From: Amycolatopsis alba DSM 44262
Lineage (GTDB): Bacteria > Actinomycetota > Actinomycetes > Mycobacteriales > Pseudonocardiaceae
Assembly: GCF_000384215.1 (NCBI RefSeq)
Contig: NZ_KB913032.1
Location: forward strand, 5,848,588-5,912,587
Direction: 5' to 3'
Length of the DNA stretch: 64,000 bases
The notes under the pieces: model-generated
Told to the model about the DNA's origin: nothing
What the model saw: the letters and a program-made list of their open reading frames with translations, nothing else
Databases searched by the model: none
Program-made: the position numbers and the translations under genes
Part shown: positions 34,453-43,317 of the stretch, in pieces
Position numbering within the stretch: position 1 is the stretch's first letter
Layout of the letters: the number at the start of each line of letters is the position of its first letter

Positions 34453-35619
34453 GTGCTGGAGATCTTGCGGGACCGGTTCCGGGCACGGGTGCAGGTCAGC
34501 CTCACCCGTGCCGGACTGTCCCTGCCCTGGTGGGGGGCGTTGTGCGCCAGCGCGGTGAGTTTCGTGTTCACGGCGGTCGCGCTGGTGCAGCGGGACGCCC
34601 TGCTGCCCCCTGAGCCGATGGCGCTCGTCGGGCTGATCGTGATCGCGCCGTCGGTGATCTGGGTGGCCACCGACTGGATCATGCCGTGGGTGCGGATGAC
34701 GGCGCTGATCACCGCCGCCTCGGTCCTGCTCATCGAGCCCGTGCTCCCGGATTTCGCGCCGTTGCTGCTGCTGGTCGCCGCCACCGAGGCGGGCAGTGTC
34801 CTGCGGACGACGTGGGGGATCGCCGTCGTCACCGTCGCGGGTGAACTGGTCCTGGTCGTGGGAGGGATCTGGGGCGGGCTCGTCGGCGGGCCGGTGTACA
34901 TGGTGGCGATCCTGCTCGGGCTGAGCGGCGGGCTCATGGTCCGCTGGTACACCAGGGTGCTGGACGCCGAACGCGACAACCGTGACGCTTCCCGTGACAA
35001 GGCCTTGCTGGCCGAACGACAGCGGATCGCGCGCGAGGTGCACGACGTCGTCGGGCACTCGCTCAGCATCACGTTGCTGCACCTGACCGGGGCCCGGCAC
35101 GCGCTGCAGCAGGACCGCGACGTCGACGAGGCGATCGAAGCGCTCACCGAAGCCGAGCAGGTGGGACGCGCCGCGATGGCCGACATCCGCCGCACGGTCG
35201 GCCTGCTCGCCGACAAGCCGTCGGGAAACGCGCCGCTGCCGGGCGTGGAGGACATCGCGACGCTGGTGGAACGCACCAGGGCCGCCGGGCTGGACGTGCG
35301 CTATACACAGGAAGGCGACCTCGGCCGGGTAGGCGCCTCGGACGGATTGGGCCTCTACCGGATCGTGCAGGAATCACTGGTCAACGTCGTCAAGCACGCC
35401 CCTGGCGCGAACGCGGAGGTCCGGCTGAACGCCGGCCGGCCGGGGGTGAAGCTCATCGTCAGCAACACCCTTTCCGGGACGGTCCGGCGCACGGCCGAGG
35501 ACGGCTCGGGACTGGCGGGGATGGCCGTCCGCGCCGCCCAGCTCGGCGCCGACCTCGAAGCCGGTCCTCAGGGCAGGCAGTGGATCGTGGAAGTCACCGT
35601 GCCGGGGACCAAGCCGTGA
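34453..35619 (+). CDS. sensor histidine kinase, NarL/DesK type
   Basis: A 388-aa membrane kinase. About five or six membrane helices fill residues 25-165, with no large extracellular loop, so the signal may be sensed in the membrane. The HisKA_3 motif REVHDVVGHSLS holds the phospho-accepting His197, and a short HATPase follows with LYRIVQESLVNVVKHA (N box) and GSGLAGMAVRA (G box). GTG 34453 is the start. Its TGA overlaps the GTG of the response regulator (GTGA). This arrangement is standard for DesK-like pairs in actinomycetes. Confidence 0.9.
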   Translation: MLEILRDRFRARVQVSLTRAGLSLPWWGALCASAVSFVFTAVALVQRDALLPPEPMALVGLIVIAPSVIWVATDWIMPWVRMTALITAASVLLIEPVLPDFAPLLLLVAATEAGSVLRTTWGIAVVTVAGELVLVVGGIWGGLVGGPVYMVAILLGLSGGLMVRWYTRVLDAERDNRDASRDKALLAERQRIAREVHDVVGHSLSITLLHLTGARHALQQDRDVDEAIEALTEAEQVGRAAMADIRRTVGLLADKPSGNAPLPGVEDIATLVERTRAAGLDVRYTQEGDLGRVGASDGLGLYRIVQESLVNVVKHAPGANAEVRLNAGRPGVKLIVSNTLSGTVRRTAEDGSGLAGMAVRAAQLGADLEAGPQGRQWIVEVTVPGTKP

Positions 35620-36278
35620 CCGCCGCCGAGATCCAGGTGCTGCTGGTCGACGATCAGGAGCTGGTCCGCTCCGGGCTGCGGCGCATCCTGCGGCGCCGCG
35701 ACGGATTCGTCATCGCGGGGGAATGCGGCGACGGTTCGGAGGTGCCCGCGGCGCTGGCCGCGCACGAGGTCGACGTCATCGTGATGGACCTGCGGATGAA
35801 GAACGTCGGCGGGGTCGAAGCGACCCGGCGGCTGCGGCGGTCGGCAGGCCATCCGCCGGTGCTCGCGCTGACCACGTTCGACGACGACAACCTGCTGGCC
35901 GACGCGCTGCGGGCGGGCGCGGCGGGCTACGTCCTCAAGGATTCCCCCGCCGAAGACCTGATCCGTGCGGTGCGGGCGGTCGCAGGGGGCGACGCCTGGC
36001 TCGATCCAGGGGTCACCGGCCGGGTGCTCGTCGCGTACCGGCAGGCCGCCGGGAACGGCAGCGGCGGCCGGTCACCCGAACTGCTGACACCGCGGGAACA
36101 GGACGTGCTCCGCGCGATCGGCCGAGGGCTGACCAACGCGGAGATCGCCTCGGCACTCGTCATCTCGGAGGTGACCGTGAAAAGCCATATCGGCCGGATC
36201 TTCACCAAACTCCAGCTGCGGGACCGGGCGGCGGCGATCGTCTACGCGTTCGATCACGGGATCGTGGTGCCGGGCTGA
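35616..36278 (+). CDS. NarL/LuxR-family response regulator
   Basis: A 220-aa response regulator. The receiver domain has the acidic pocket VDDQE and Asp58 (VIVMDLR) as phosphorylation site, with Lys in VLKDSPAED; the LuxR-type helix-turn-helix is at about 155-215 (LTPREQDVLRAIGRGLTNAEIA, then VTVKSHIGRIFTKL). Starts at GTG 35616 inside the end of the kinase gene and ends with a TGA that overlaps the ATG of the AfsR-like gene (TGATG), so all three are translationally coupled. Confidence 0.92.
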   Translation: MTAAEIQVLLVDDQELVRSGLRRILRRRDGFVIAGECGDGSEVPAALAAHEVDVIVMDLRMKNVGGVEATRRLRRSAGHPPVLALTTFDDDNLLADALRAGAAGYVLKDSPAEDLIRAVRAVAGGDAWLDPGVTGRVLVAYRQAAGNGSGGRSPELLTPREQDVLRAIGRGLTNAEIASALVISEVTVKSHIGRIFTKLQLRDRAAAIVYAFDHGIVVPG

Positions 36279-39184
36279 TGATCGACGACGGGGGGATCAT
36301 GGCCGAATCGCGCCTTCGGTTCGAGGTGCTCGGCCCGTTGCGGGCCTGGCACGGAGAGAAACGGCTGGATCTCGGCCCGGTCCGGCAGCAGGCCGTGCTG
36401 GCAGCGCTGCTGCTGCGCCCGGACGTGACCGTCAGCCATTACGAACTCACCGACGGGCTCTGGGAAAAGCCGCCGGAGTCGAATGTGCTGCCGGTGTACG
36501 TCCGGCGGCTGCGGCAATGCCTGGACACCTCCGGGGAGAAGCCCCGTGACTCGGTGATCGTGTCCGACCGCGGCGGCTACCGGTTCGCCAGCGGCGGAGT
36601 GCGGCTGGACGTGGCGCGGCTGGAAGAGGTCGCGGTCGTCGCGGCGGCCGCCGAGGAACAGGGTGATCTCGTCGCCGCGGTGAACACTTTCGCCGACGCG
36701 CTCCGCCTGTTCCACGGCGAGCCGTTGACGGGGCTGCCCGGCGCGTTCGTCCAGGGGGAGCGGCGGCGGCTGGAGGAACGCAGGCTGCTGTTGCTGCGCC
36801 GGAAACTGTGGGCACAGCTGAAACTCGGCCGGTTCGACGAGGTGATCGGCGAACTGTCGGCCCTGGTGTCGGCCGACCCGCCGAGCGAACCGCTTGCCGC
36901 GTTGCTGATGCGCGCGCTCTACGGCGGCGGGCGTCAGGCGGAGGCGCTGGAGGTGTTCACCGACGTCCGTGCGCGGCTGGTGGAGCAGCTCGGTGTCGAG
37001 CCGGGCGAGGAGCTGCGGCAGGTCCAGGAAGCCGTCCTGCGCGGTGACGACGCCGTGCTCGGCGTGGCCCAGCGCCGGGAGACGCCGCGCCGGATCCGCA
37101 ACGAACTGCCCGCCACCAACGGCGAACTCGTCGGCAGGGACCGGGAACTCGCGCTGCTCGTCGAGGACGGCGAGCCGGAGGCGGTCTCGGTCGACGCCGT
37201 CGACGGGGTTCCCGGCGCCGGGAAGACCACGCTCGCGGTACATGCGGCGCATCGGCTCCGCGAGTGCTGCCCGGACGGCGCGTTGTTCGTGGATCTGCAC
37301 GGCTACACCGAAGGCCGTGAGCCGGTGACGCCGGAACGCGCGCTGCGCCGGTTGCTGCGCGCGGTCGGTGTCGAGGACGGCGTGATGCCGGACGATCTCG
37401 ACGAACTGGCCGCGTCGTGGCGGGCGGCGACCGCGAACCTGCGGTTGCTGCTGGTGCTCGACAACGCCGAGTCCGCAGGCCAGGTGCGCCCTTTGCTGCC
37501 GTCGGGACCGGGTAGCCGTGTGCTGGTGACCAGCCGCCGCCGTCTGTCCGGTTTGGACGCCGATCACCGCGTTTCCCTTGGTGCGCTGGGCCTCGAAGCG
37601 GCGGAGAAGCTGCTCGGCCGGATCGTGGGTGCGCCGAGGGCGGAGGGTGAGCGGTTCGCCGTGCGCGCGCTCGCCGGACTGTGCGGGCGGCTGCCGCTCG
37701 CGTTGCGGATCGCGGGCGCCCGGTTGCAGAACCGTCCGATGTGGACGTTCAAGGACCTGGTGGACCGGATGTCGGACGACGAGCGGCGGCTCGGCGAACT
37801 GACCGCCGAGGATCGCAGCGTCGAGGTGGCGCTGCGCCTGTCGTACGACCAGCTGCGGCCCGCCGAACAGAACGCTTTCCGCGTGCTCGGCCTGTCCCCG
37901 ACGCCGGAATTCGACCGGCTCTCGGTCGCCGCCCTGCTCGACTGCTCGCCCGCCGAAGCCGAGTGCCTGCTGGAAAGCCTCGTCGACGCGAGCCTCGTGC
38001 AAGAACCGGCGAGCGGCCGCTACCGGCTGCACGACCTGGTGGCGGTCTACGCGCGAAGGCTCGCGGGGGAGATGCCCGAGGAGGCCGCCGAAGCGGCGCG
38101 GAAACGGGTGTACGGGCTGTACGTCAGCGCCGCCCGCCAAGCGAGCGAATGGGGCGTCGCGCGGTTCCCGGTCGAGTCCGGCCGAGGGCCGTTCACCGGG
38201 CAGCGTGATGCCTCCGCTTGGCTGGACGCTGCCGGTGACCTGCCCGAGGTGGTCACCCAAGCGGCCGAAGCCGGGCTGGACGGCCTCGCGTGCTCGATCG
38301 CCGAGGGGCTGGTCGACTATCTCGCGCGCCAGCAGCGGTACCACGAATGCCGGACGGCTCTCCAGGTCGCGCTGCCGTTGGCCGAACAGGCCGAGGACGA
38401 ACGCCTGATCTCGTCGCTGCGATTCTGCCTCGGCTACGCCTACGCCATGCAAGGGCAGCTGGACCGGGCGAGAGGCTGGTTCGACGACGCGCTGCGGGCG
38501 GGTCAGGCCTCCGGCGACCGCGGCGTGGAGGCGCGGGCACTGGGCGGGCTCACCATGGCGGACCTGATCGAGGGGCATCACGAGCGCGCGATCCCAGGGA
38601 TGCAGCGGGTGATGGTCCTGGCGGACGAGGTGGGGGACAGGTGGATCGCCGAACGGGCGATGTCCGCGCTCGGCTATCTCGCCTACCTGCGGGGCGAGCA
38701 CGAGGACGCGCTCGCCCACTTGGGTCGCGCCCGCGAGCTGAGCGAGGAGATCGGCAGTCCGGGGATGCTGGCGCGGGTGCTGTGTCACAGCGGCACCGTC
38801 CGCCTCGAAACCGGCAGGTTCGCCGAAGCCGCGTTGGACCTCCGGCGTTCCGTCGAACTCGCCGAGGAGACTACGGACGGCCTGCTGATCGCGACCAGTC
38901 TCGTCCGGCTCGGCGCGGCGGAACTGGAACTCGGGAATCTTGACCAGGCGTTCGAACTCCAGCGGCGGGCGCTGACGGCGGTCACCGAGGAGACCATCGT
39001 CGGGATGGAATCCGAGATCCGCAACCGGCTCGGCCGCACCCATCTCGCCGCGGGCGAACCCGTGGCCGCCAGGGAGCACTTCGAATGGGTGCTCACCACC
39101 ATCGGACCCGACGGTGACGCCCAGCAGCGCACGCTCGCGCTGGAAGGCCTGGACCTCACCAGACGGTCGGCACGCCGGCGTTGA
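36278..39184 (+). CDS. AfsR/SARP-type regulator coupled to a two-component system
   Basis: A 968-aa regulator: winged helix (about 10-105), BTAD domain (105-260), NB-ARC ATPase with Walker A GVPGAGKT at 310-317 and LLLVLDNAESA near 385, then TPR-like repeats (about 650-960; repeated AHLGRARELSEEIGS-like and DLRRSVELAEET-like helices). ATG 36278 overlaps the response regulator stop; a second ATG (36299) behind GGGGGG would shorten it by 7 residues. Being co-translated with a histidine kinase and response regulator is unusual for AfsR-like proteins, which are normally phosphorylated by Ser/Thr kinases, and suggests that the two-component signal feeds into this activator. Confidence 0.87.
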   Translation: MIDDGGIMAESRLRFEVLGPLRAWHGEKRLDLGPVRQQAVLAALLLRPDVTVSHYELTDGLWEKPPESNVLPVYVRRLRQCLDTSGEKPRDSVIVSDRGGYRFASGGVRLDVARLEEVAVVAAAAEEQGDLVAAVNTFADALRLFHGEPLTGLPGAFVQGERRRLEERRLLLLRRKLWAQLKLGRFDEVIGELSALVSADPPSEPLAALLMRALYGGGRQAEALEVFTDVRARLVEQLGVEPGEELRQVQEAVLRGDDAVLGVAQRRETPRRIRNELPATNGELVGRDRELALLVEDGEPEAVSVDAVDGVPGAGKTTLAVHAAHRLRECCPDGALFVDLHGYTEGREPVTPERALRRLLRAVGVEDGVMPDDLDELAASWRAATANLRLLLVLDNAESAGQVRPLLPSGPGSRVLVTSRRRLSGLDADHRVSLGALGLEAAEKLLGRIVGAPRAEGERFAVRALAGLCGRLPLALRIAGARLQNRPMWTFKDLVDRMSDDERRLGELTAEDRSVEVALRLSYDQLRPAEQNAFRVLGLSPTPEFDRLSVAALLDCSPAEAECLLESLVDASLVQEPASGRYRLHDLVAVYARRLAGEMPEEAAEAARKRVYGLYVSAARQASEWGVARFPVESGRGPFTGQRDASAWLDAAGDLPEVVTQAAEAGLDGLACSIAEGLVDYLARQQRYHECRTALQVALPLAEQAEDERLISSLRFCLGYAYAMQGQLDRARGWFDDALRAGQASGDRGVEARALGGLTMADLIEGHHERAIPGMQRVMVLADEVGDRWIAERAMSALGYLAYLRGEHEDALAHLGRARELSEEIGSPGMLARVLCHSGTVRLETGRFAEAALDLRRSVELAEETTDGLLIATSLVRLGAAELELGNLDQAFELQRRALTAVTEETIVGMESEIRNRLGRTHLAAGEPVAAREHFEWVLTTIGPDGDAQQRTLALEGLDLTRRSARRR

Positions 39185-39596
39185 TGATCGTGAAGCGGTG
39201 TCCCGTCATGTCTCGGCGCCAGCGCGCGAAGTAGGTGTCGGCGGCGTCGGCCAGGTGTACTCCGGCGCGGACCTCGTGGACGACGTACGCCCAGTCCGCG
39301 GCGTCGCACAGCACCAGTTCCCGTGGGGCGCCGCGTTTCCGGAGCACGGACGAGCACAGGGCACCGCGCCTGCCGACGCTGCCGTCTTCGAGACAGCGAC
39401 GAAGGTCTTCGACGGCGTGAGCGGCCGTGTCGAACAGCGTCCACCGGTACTTGGGCGCCGGGCGGCCGTCCTCCCACGGGGTGAAGAACGCGGCCCAGCT
39501 CCAGCCCGGTCCGACCAGCCCGTCCTGTTCACCGGGACTCGGCGCGTCGTCCCGTGGTGTCACCATGTTGTACGGGGTCCGGCCTGCCGGGCTCAT
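39156..39596 (-). CDS. hypothetical protein, 146 aa
   Basis: I do not recognise a family. It starts at ATG 39596 behind GAGGAG with good codon bias. It is rich in Trp (GPGWSWAAFFTPWEDG, KYRWTLF) and has AAHAVEDLRRCLEDGSVG and ADWAYVVHEVRAG helices with ADTYFARWRRDMTGHRFTI at the end. No signal or membrane helix. Its last 29 bp run antisense to the end of the AfsR-like gene, so the two transcripts converge and overlap. It may be a small ligand-binding or immunity-type protein, but this is not supported by any motif. Confidence 0.62.
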   Translation of the reverse strand: MSPAGRTPYNMVTPRDDAPSPGEQDGLVGPGWSWAAFFTPWEDGRPAPKYRWTLFDTAAHAVEDLRRCLEDGSVGRRGALCSSVLRKRGAPRELVLCDAADWAYVVHEVRAGVHLADAADTYFARWRRDMTGHRFTIINAGVPTVW

Positions 39597-39704
39597 GCAC
39601 GTCTCCTCGGGTACTTCCGGTCCGCTGGTGCGGATCCGTGCCCGGACCGTAGGTCGGAGTCATGAAATCCCGATGAAACGCCGGCACTGCCGGAACGCGC
39701 TGGT

Positions 39705-39757
39705 GTTGTGAAAGCCACTTTCGCAACGTTGAAGGTTGCGAAAGTGGCTTTCACAAC
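39705..39757. repeat. long perfect inverted repeat (hairpin element A)
   Basis: Two perfect 23-bp arms (39705-39727 and 39735-39757) with a 7-nt loop GTTGAAG. The arms start GTTGTGAAAGCCACTTTC. It lies alone in a 254-bp gap between a hypothetical gene and a TetR gene that are both read on the minus strand. Sequence and loop resemble the element at 57930-57986. It could act as a terminator or be a mobile hairpin of the MITE/REP type. Confidence 0.8.
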
Positions 39758-39850
39758 CTGAGCCGGGTTGTCTTGAGCAACGGCCTCGGGGTGGTCGTGA
39801 GTGGGAAGTGCGGTCAAACGCGACTCACCACTCGCGAGGCTCGCGGTGAC

Positions 39851-40507
39851 TCAGCTTCGGGCGGGGACGATGAGGGAGGCCATCACCTTCGGGATCAGCT
39901 CGCTGACGAACCGGCCGTCGGCGGGGAGTTCGCTGCCGTCCAGCAGGTAGTTCTGCAGTCCCTGCTCGTAGAGGGCGATCAGCACGAGCACCGCGTCGTC
40001 CGGCGAGATCGTCAGTTCCCGGCCCATCCGGTCGAGCGCGCCGACGAGGACCTTGCCCAGTTCGGTGTGGAAGTACCGGAAGGCGGCGGCGATCCGGTCG
40101 CGGATCTCCGGCTGCCGCAGGCCCTGGGTGCGGAATTCCGCGCACAGCAGGTACCAGTTCTTGTCCGCGCTGAGGGCGACCATGAACAGGTCGGCGATCC
40201 GCCCCAGGGTGCGGGAGAGGCCGTCGTCCGCGCGGAGGACGACCTCGCCGAGCACGCTCTCGGTGGCGCCACGGAAGCGCTCGAGCCGGACCGTGGTCTC
40301 CTCCTGGAACAGGGCGAGGAAGAGGTCTTCCTTGCTGCTGAAGTTCGAGTAGAAGGCGCCGCGGGTGAAGCCGGCGCGCTCGCAGATCAGCTCGACCGGG
40401 GTGTCCCGGATGCCGCGTTCGGAGAAGGCCTCGTACGCCGCGTCGATCAGCCGTCGGCGGGTGTCCGCCCGGCGCCTGGTCATGGTGGCGCCCCGCTCCT
40501 CGGTCAT
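39851..40507 (-). CDS. TetR-family repressor
   Basis: A 218-aa regulator with the TetR helix-turn-helix at about 18-64 (RRLIDAAYEAFSERGIRDTPV then AGFTRGAFYSNFSSKEDLFLAL, partly quoted as FTRGAFYSNF) and a helical ligand-binding C-terminus. It is divergent from the MMPL transporter gene over 116 bp containing a GATAC-N5-GTATC dyad and extra GGATACA copies, so it very probably represses the MMPL/YhgE operon in response to an exported compound. ATG 40507 is used; ATG 40483 is a possible later start. Confidence 0.9.
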   Translation of the reverse strand: MTEERGATMTRRRADTRRRLIDAAYEAFSERGIRDTPVELICERAGFTRGAFYSNFSSKEDLFLALFQEETTVRLERFRGATESVLGEVVLRADDGLSRTLGRIADLFMVALSADKNWYLLCAEFRTQGLRQPEIRDRIAAAFRYFHTELGKVLVGALDRMGRELTISPDDAVLVLIALYEQGLQNYLLDGSELPADGRFVSELIPKVMASLIVPARS

Positions 40508-40552
40508 TTCGCCATTCTTTCGTACGCCCCCGGTTCACCCGGCTGTGGGACA

Positions 40553-40602
40553 GGATACATCGTGAATCGGATACAGAGTGCATTACGATACGCGTTGTAT
40601 CC
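40553..40602. promoter_or_regulatory. TetR operator cluster before the MMPL operon
   Basis: GGATACA at 40553-40559 and 40569-40575 (16 bp apart) and the inverted copy TGTATCC at 40596-40602. The clearest dyad is GATACGCGTTGTATC at 40587-40601 (5-bp arms, 5-bp spacer). The cluster covers the gap between the divergent TetR and MMPL genes. Confidence 0.6.
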
Positions 40603-40623
40603 AACGAGCGCCGGGAGCCGATC

Positions 40624-43317
40624 GTGTCGTCATTCCTCTACCGCCTCGGCAGGCTGGCCGCTCGCGGACGCGTCCTGGTCACCGCTTTGTGGCTGGTGGT
40701 GCTGTGCGTCGCGGGCGGGGCGGCGCTGCTGTTCGGCCAGGGCACCGACGACACGTTCGCGATCCCCGGCTCGGAGTCCCAGGAAGCGCTCGACCACCTC
40801 GGCCGGGTCTTCCCGCAGGTGAGCGGCACCTCGGCGCAACTGGTCGTGCTCGTCCCCGAAGGGCAGCGGGCCGACTCCGCCGCCGTGCGCGACGCCGTCA
40901 CCGCGGTGGCACCCGAGCTGACCAGGGCGCCGCAGGTCTCGACGGTGGTGAATCCCTTCGACGAGGCGGTCCACGACGCCGTGTCCAAGGACGGCCGCGC
41001 CGCGCTGGTCACCGTGCAGCTCGACGTCGGGCTGGCCGACATCCAGCCGTCGACCCGGACCGCGCTCGCCGGGATCGCGCAGGACCTGGAGAACCGGATC
41101 GGCCACGGCACCGAGGTGCTCACGGGCGGCGACGCGTTCTCGGACAAGGTGCCCAAGCTCAGCCCCACCGAGGGGATCGGTCTCGTCATCGCGCTCGTGG
41201 TGCTGCTGATGGTGTTCGGTTCGTTCATCGCGGCAGGAATGCCGCTGCTGACGGCGATCCTCGGCGTCGGTGTCTCGGTGGCGCTTGTCTACGCGGCGAC
41301 TTCGGTCGCGACGGTGTCCTCCACGGCACCGATGCTCGCGGTCATGCTCGGGCTCGCCGTCGGCATCGACTACGCGCTCTTCCTGCTGTCCCGGCATCGC
41401 GACCAGCTCGCCGAAGGACTCGAAGTCGAGGAGTCCATCGCCAGGGCGACCGCGACCGCCGGGTCCGCGGTCATCTTCGCCGGGCTCACCGTGGTAATCG
41501 CGCTGCTGGGCCTGTTCGTCGCCGGGATCCCGTTCCTGACCGTGATGGGTGTCGCGGCGGCGGGCGGGGTCGCCGTCGCGGTGATCGTGGCCATCACGCT
41601 GATTCCCGCGCTGCTGGCGTTCGCGGGCGAGCGGCTGCGGCCCAAGAAACCGCGCAAGGTCAAGCGCAAGAAGAAGGCGCGGTTCAGCCTGCGCTGGGTC
41701 CGGCTCGCCACGAAGTCCCCGTGGGTGACGATCGCGCTGATCGTCGGCGTGCTCGGGGTGGCGTCGATACCCGCGCTGGATCTCCGCCTTGCCCTGCCGG
41801 ACAACGGAACCGACGAGGACGGCACCCCGGCCCGCGTCGCCTACGACGTCGTCGCCGAGCATTTCGGGCCCGGCTTCAACGGGCCGCTGGTCGTCACCGC
41901 GGACATCCTGTCGACCACCGACCCGGTCGGGATCACCAACGGCATCGCCGACGACATCCGCAAGGTCCCCGGCGTCGCCGTCGTCCCGCTCGCCACGCCG
42001 AATCCCAAGGGCGACACCGCGATCATCCAGGTCGTGCCCACGACCGGCGCCTACGACGCGGCGACCGACGAACTCGTCGAGCGGCTGCGGTCGATGGAAG
42101 GGCAGTTCAAGGACCGGTACGGCGTGCAGACGGCGGTCACCGGGTTCACCGCCGTCGGCATCGACGTGTCCGCGCAGCTCGGCGACGCGCTGCTGCCGTT
42201 CGGCATCCTGGTCGTCGGGCTTTCCCTGGTGCTGCTGGCGATGGTGTTCCGCTCGGTGCTGGTTCCGCTCAAGGCCACCTTCGGCTACCTGCTCTCGATC
42301 GGCGCCGCCTTCGGGGCCACGTCGTTCGTCTTCGGCCAGGGGCATCTGGCCGACGCGCTGGGCGTGACCCGTACCGGCAGCGTGATCAGCTTCCTGCCGA
42401 TCATCCTGATGGGTGTCCTTTTCGGACTCGCCATGGACTACGAGGTGTTCCTCGTGTCCCGGATCCGGGAGGACTACGTCCACCACGGCGACGCGCACAA
42501 AGCGATCGAGACGGGTTTCGTGTCCGCGTCGAGAGTGGTGACCGCGGCGGCGGTGATCATGCTGGGCGTTTTCGCCGCGTTCGTCCCCGACGGCAGCGCG
42601 ACGATCAAGCCGATCGCGTTCAGCCTCGCCGTGGGCGTGTTCGTGGACGCCTTCCTGGTGCGGATGACCCTGGTCCCGGCGATCCTCGCGCTGCTGGGGC
42701 CGCGCGCCTGGGGCCTGCCGCCGTGGCTGGACCGCAAACTCCCGGTGTTCGACGCCGAGGGCGACGGTCTCGTCCACGAACTCCGGCTCGCCGACTGGCC
42801 GTCGCCCGGCTCGCTCGAAGTGATCAGCGCCGCCGGTCTCCGCGTCGACGACGACCGCGGCCGGACCGTCTTCCGCGACCTCGAACTGCACATCGGACCG
42901 GGGGAGATCCTGGCCGTGCACGGTTCCGGCCCGGCGGGCAAGAGCGCCCTGCTCTATGCGCTCGCCGGCCGTGTCCCGCACGTCCGCGGCGATCTCAAGG
43001 TCCTCGGCCGGGTGCTGCCGCAGCACGCGCACGCCGTCCGCCGGAACGTCGCCTTCGTCGCCTGCAAGGAAACCGACGATCCCGCCGGCGAGGTCCGCCG
43101 CGCGCTGGACGAAGGTGTCGGCCTCGTCTTTCTTGACGATCTGGACACCGTCGTCGCCACCGCGCAGCGCGCCGGGTTGAGAGAGGCGTTCGCGAGCAGG
43201 GCCGCGACGTTCGCCGTGTCCTGCCAGAGCCTCGCCATCGTGCGGGATCTGCTGCCCACCACCGCCGTCGCGGGCCTCGCCATGGCGCCCGCTCCCGTCC
43301 CCGCCGAGGTCCGCTGA
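40624..43317 (+). CDS. MMPL/RND transporter fused to an ABC-ATPase-like domain
   Basis: An 897-aa membrane protein. Residues 1-715 form an MMPL-type RND exporter: two repeats, each with one N-terminal helix, an extracellular domain (about 40-165 and 395-520) and a helix bundle, including MLGLAVGIDYALFLLSRHR and MGVLFGLAMDYEVFLVSRIR with the proton-relay Asp residues. The last 180 residues are unlike MMPL: an ABC ATPase-like fold with FRDLELHIGPGEI, Walker A GSGPAGKS at 767-774 and Walker B-like LVFLDDLD at 834-841, but no clear LSGGQ signature. GTG 40624 is the start. The stop overlaps the YhgE/Pip gene (TGATG). The added domain may energise or regulate that partner. Confidence 0.87.
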   Translation: MSSFLYRLGRLAARGRVLVTALWLVVLCVAGGAALLFGQGTDDTFAIPGSESQEALDHLGRVFPQVSGTSAQLVVLVPEGQRADSAAVRDAVTAVAPELTRAPQVSTVVNPFDEAVHDAVSKDGRAALVTVQLDVGLADIQPSTRTALAGIAQDLENRIGHGTEVLTGGDAFSDKVPKLSPTEGIGLVIALVVLLMVFGSFIAAGMPLLTAILGVGVSVALVYAATSVATVSSTAPMLAVMLGLAVGIDYALFLLSRHRDQLAEGLEVEESIARATATAGSAVIFAGLTVVIALLGLFVAGIPFLTVMGVAAAGGVAVAVIVAITLIPALLAFAGERLRPKKPRKVKRKKKARFSLRWVRLATKSPWVTIALIVGVLGVASIPALDLRLALPDNGTDEDGTPARVAYDVVAEHFGPGFNGPLVVTADILSTTDPVGITNGIADDIRKVPGVAVVPLATPNPKGDTAIIQVVPTTGAYDAATDELVERLRSMEGQFKDRYGVQTAVTGFTAVGIDVSAQLGDALLPFGILVVGLSLVLLAMVFRSVLVPLKATFGYLLSIGAAFGATSFVFGQGHLADALGVTRTGSVISFLPIILMGVLFGLAMDYEVFLVSRIREDYVHHGDAHKAIETGFVSASRVVTAAAVIMLGVFAAFVPDGSATIKPIAFSLAVGVFVDAFLVRMTLVPAILALLGPRAWGLPPWLDRKLPVFDAEGDGLVHELRLADWPSPGSLEVISAAGLRVDDDRGRTVFRDLELHIGPGEILAVHGSGPAGKSALLYALAGRVPHVRGDLKVLGRVLPQHAHAVRRNVAFVACKETDDPAGEVRRALDEGVGLVFLDDLDTVVATAQRAGLREAFASRAATFAVSCQSLAIVRDLLPTTAVAGLAMAPAPVPAEVR

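Noticed and set aside
36254..39079. 941-codon minus-strand frame opposite the AfsR-like gene
   Set aside because: Low-complexity Gln/Arg/Gly composition with no motif; the plus strand is coding.
40578..43136. 852-codon frame overlapping the MMPL gene in another phase
   Set aside because: Arg-rich and without membrane helices, an artefact of high GC; the real frame has RND helices.
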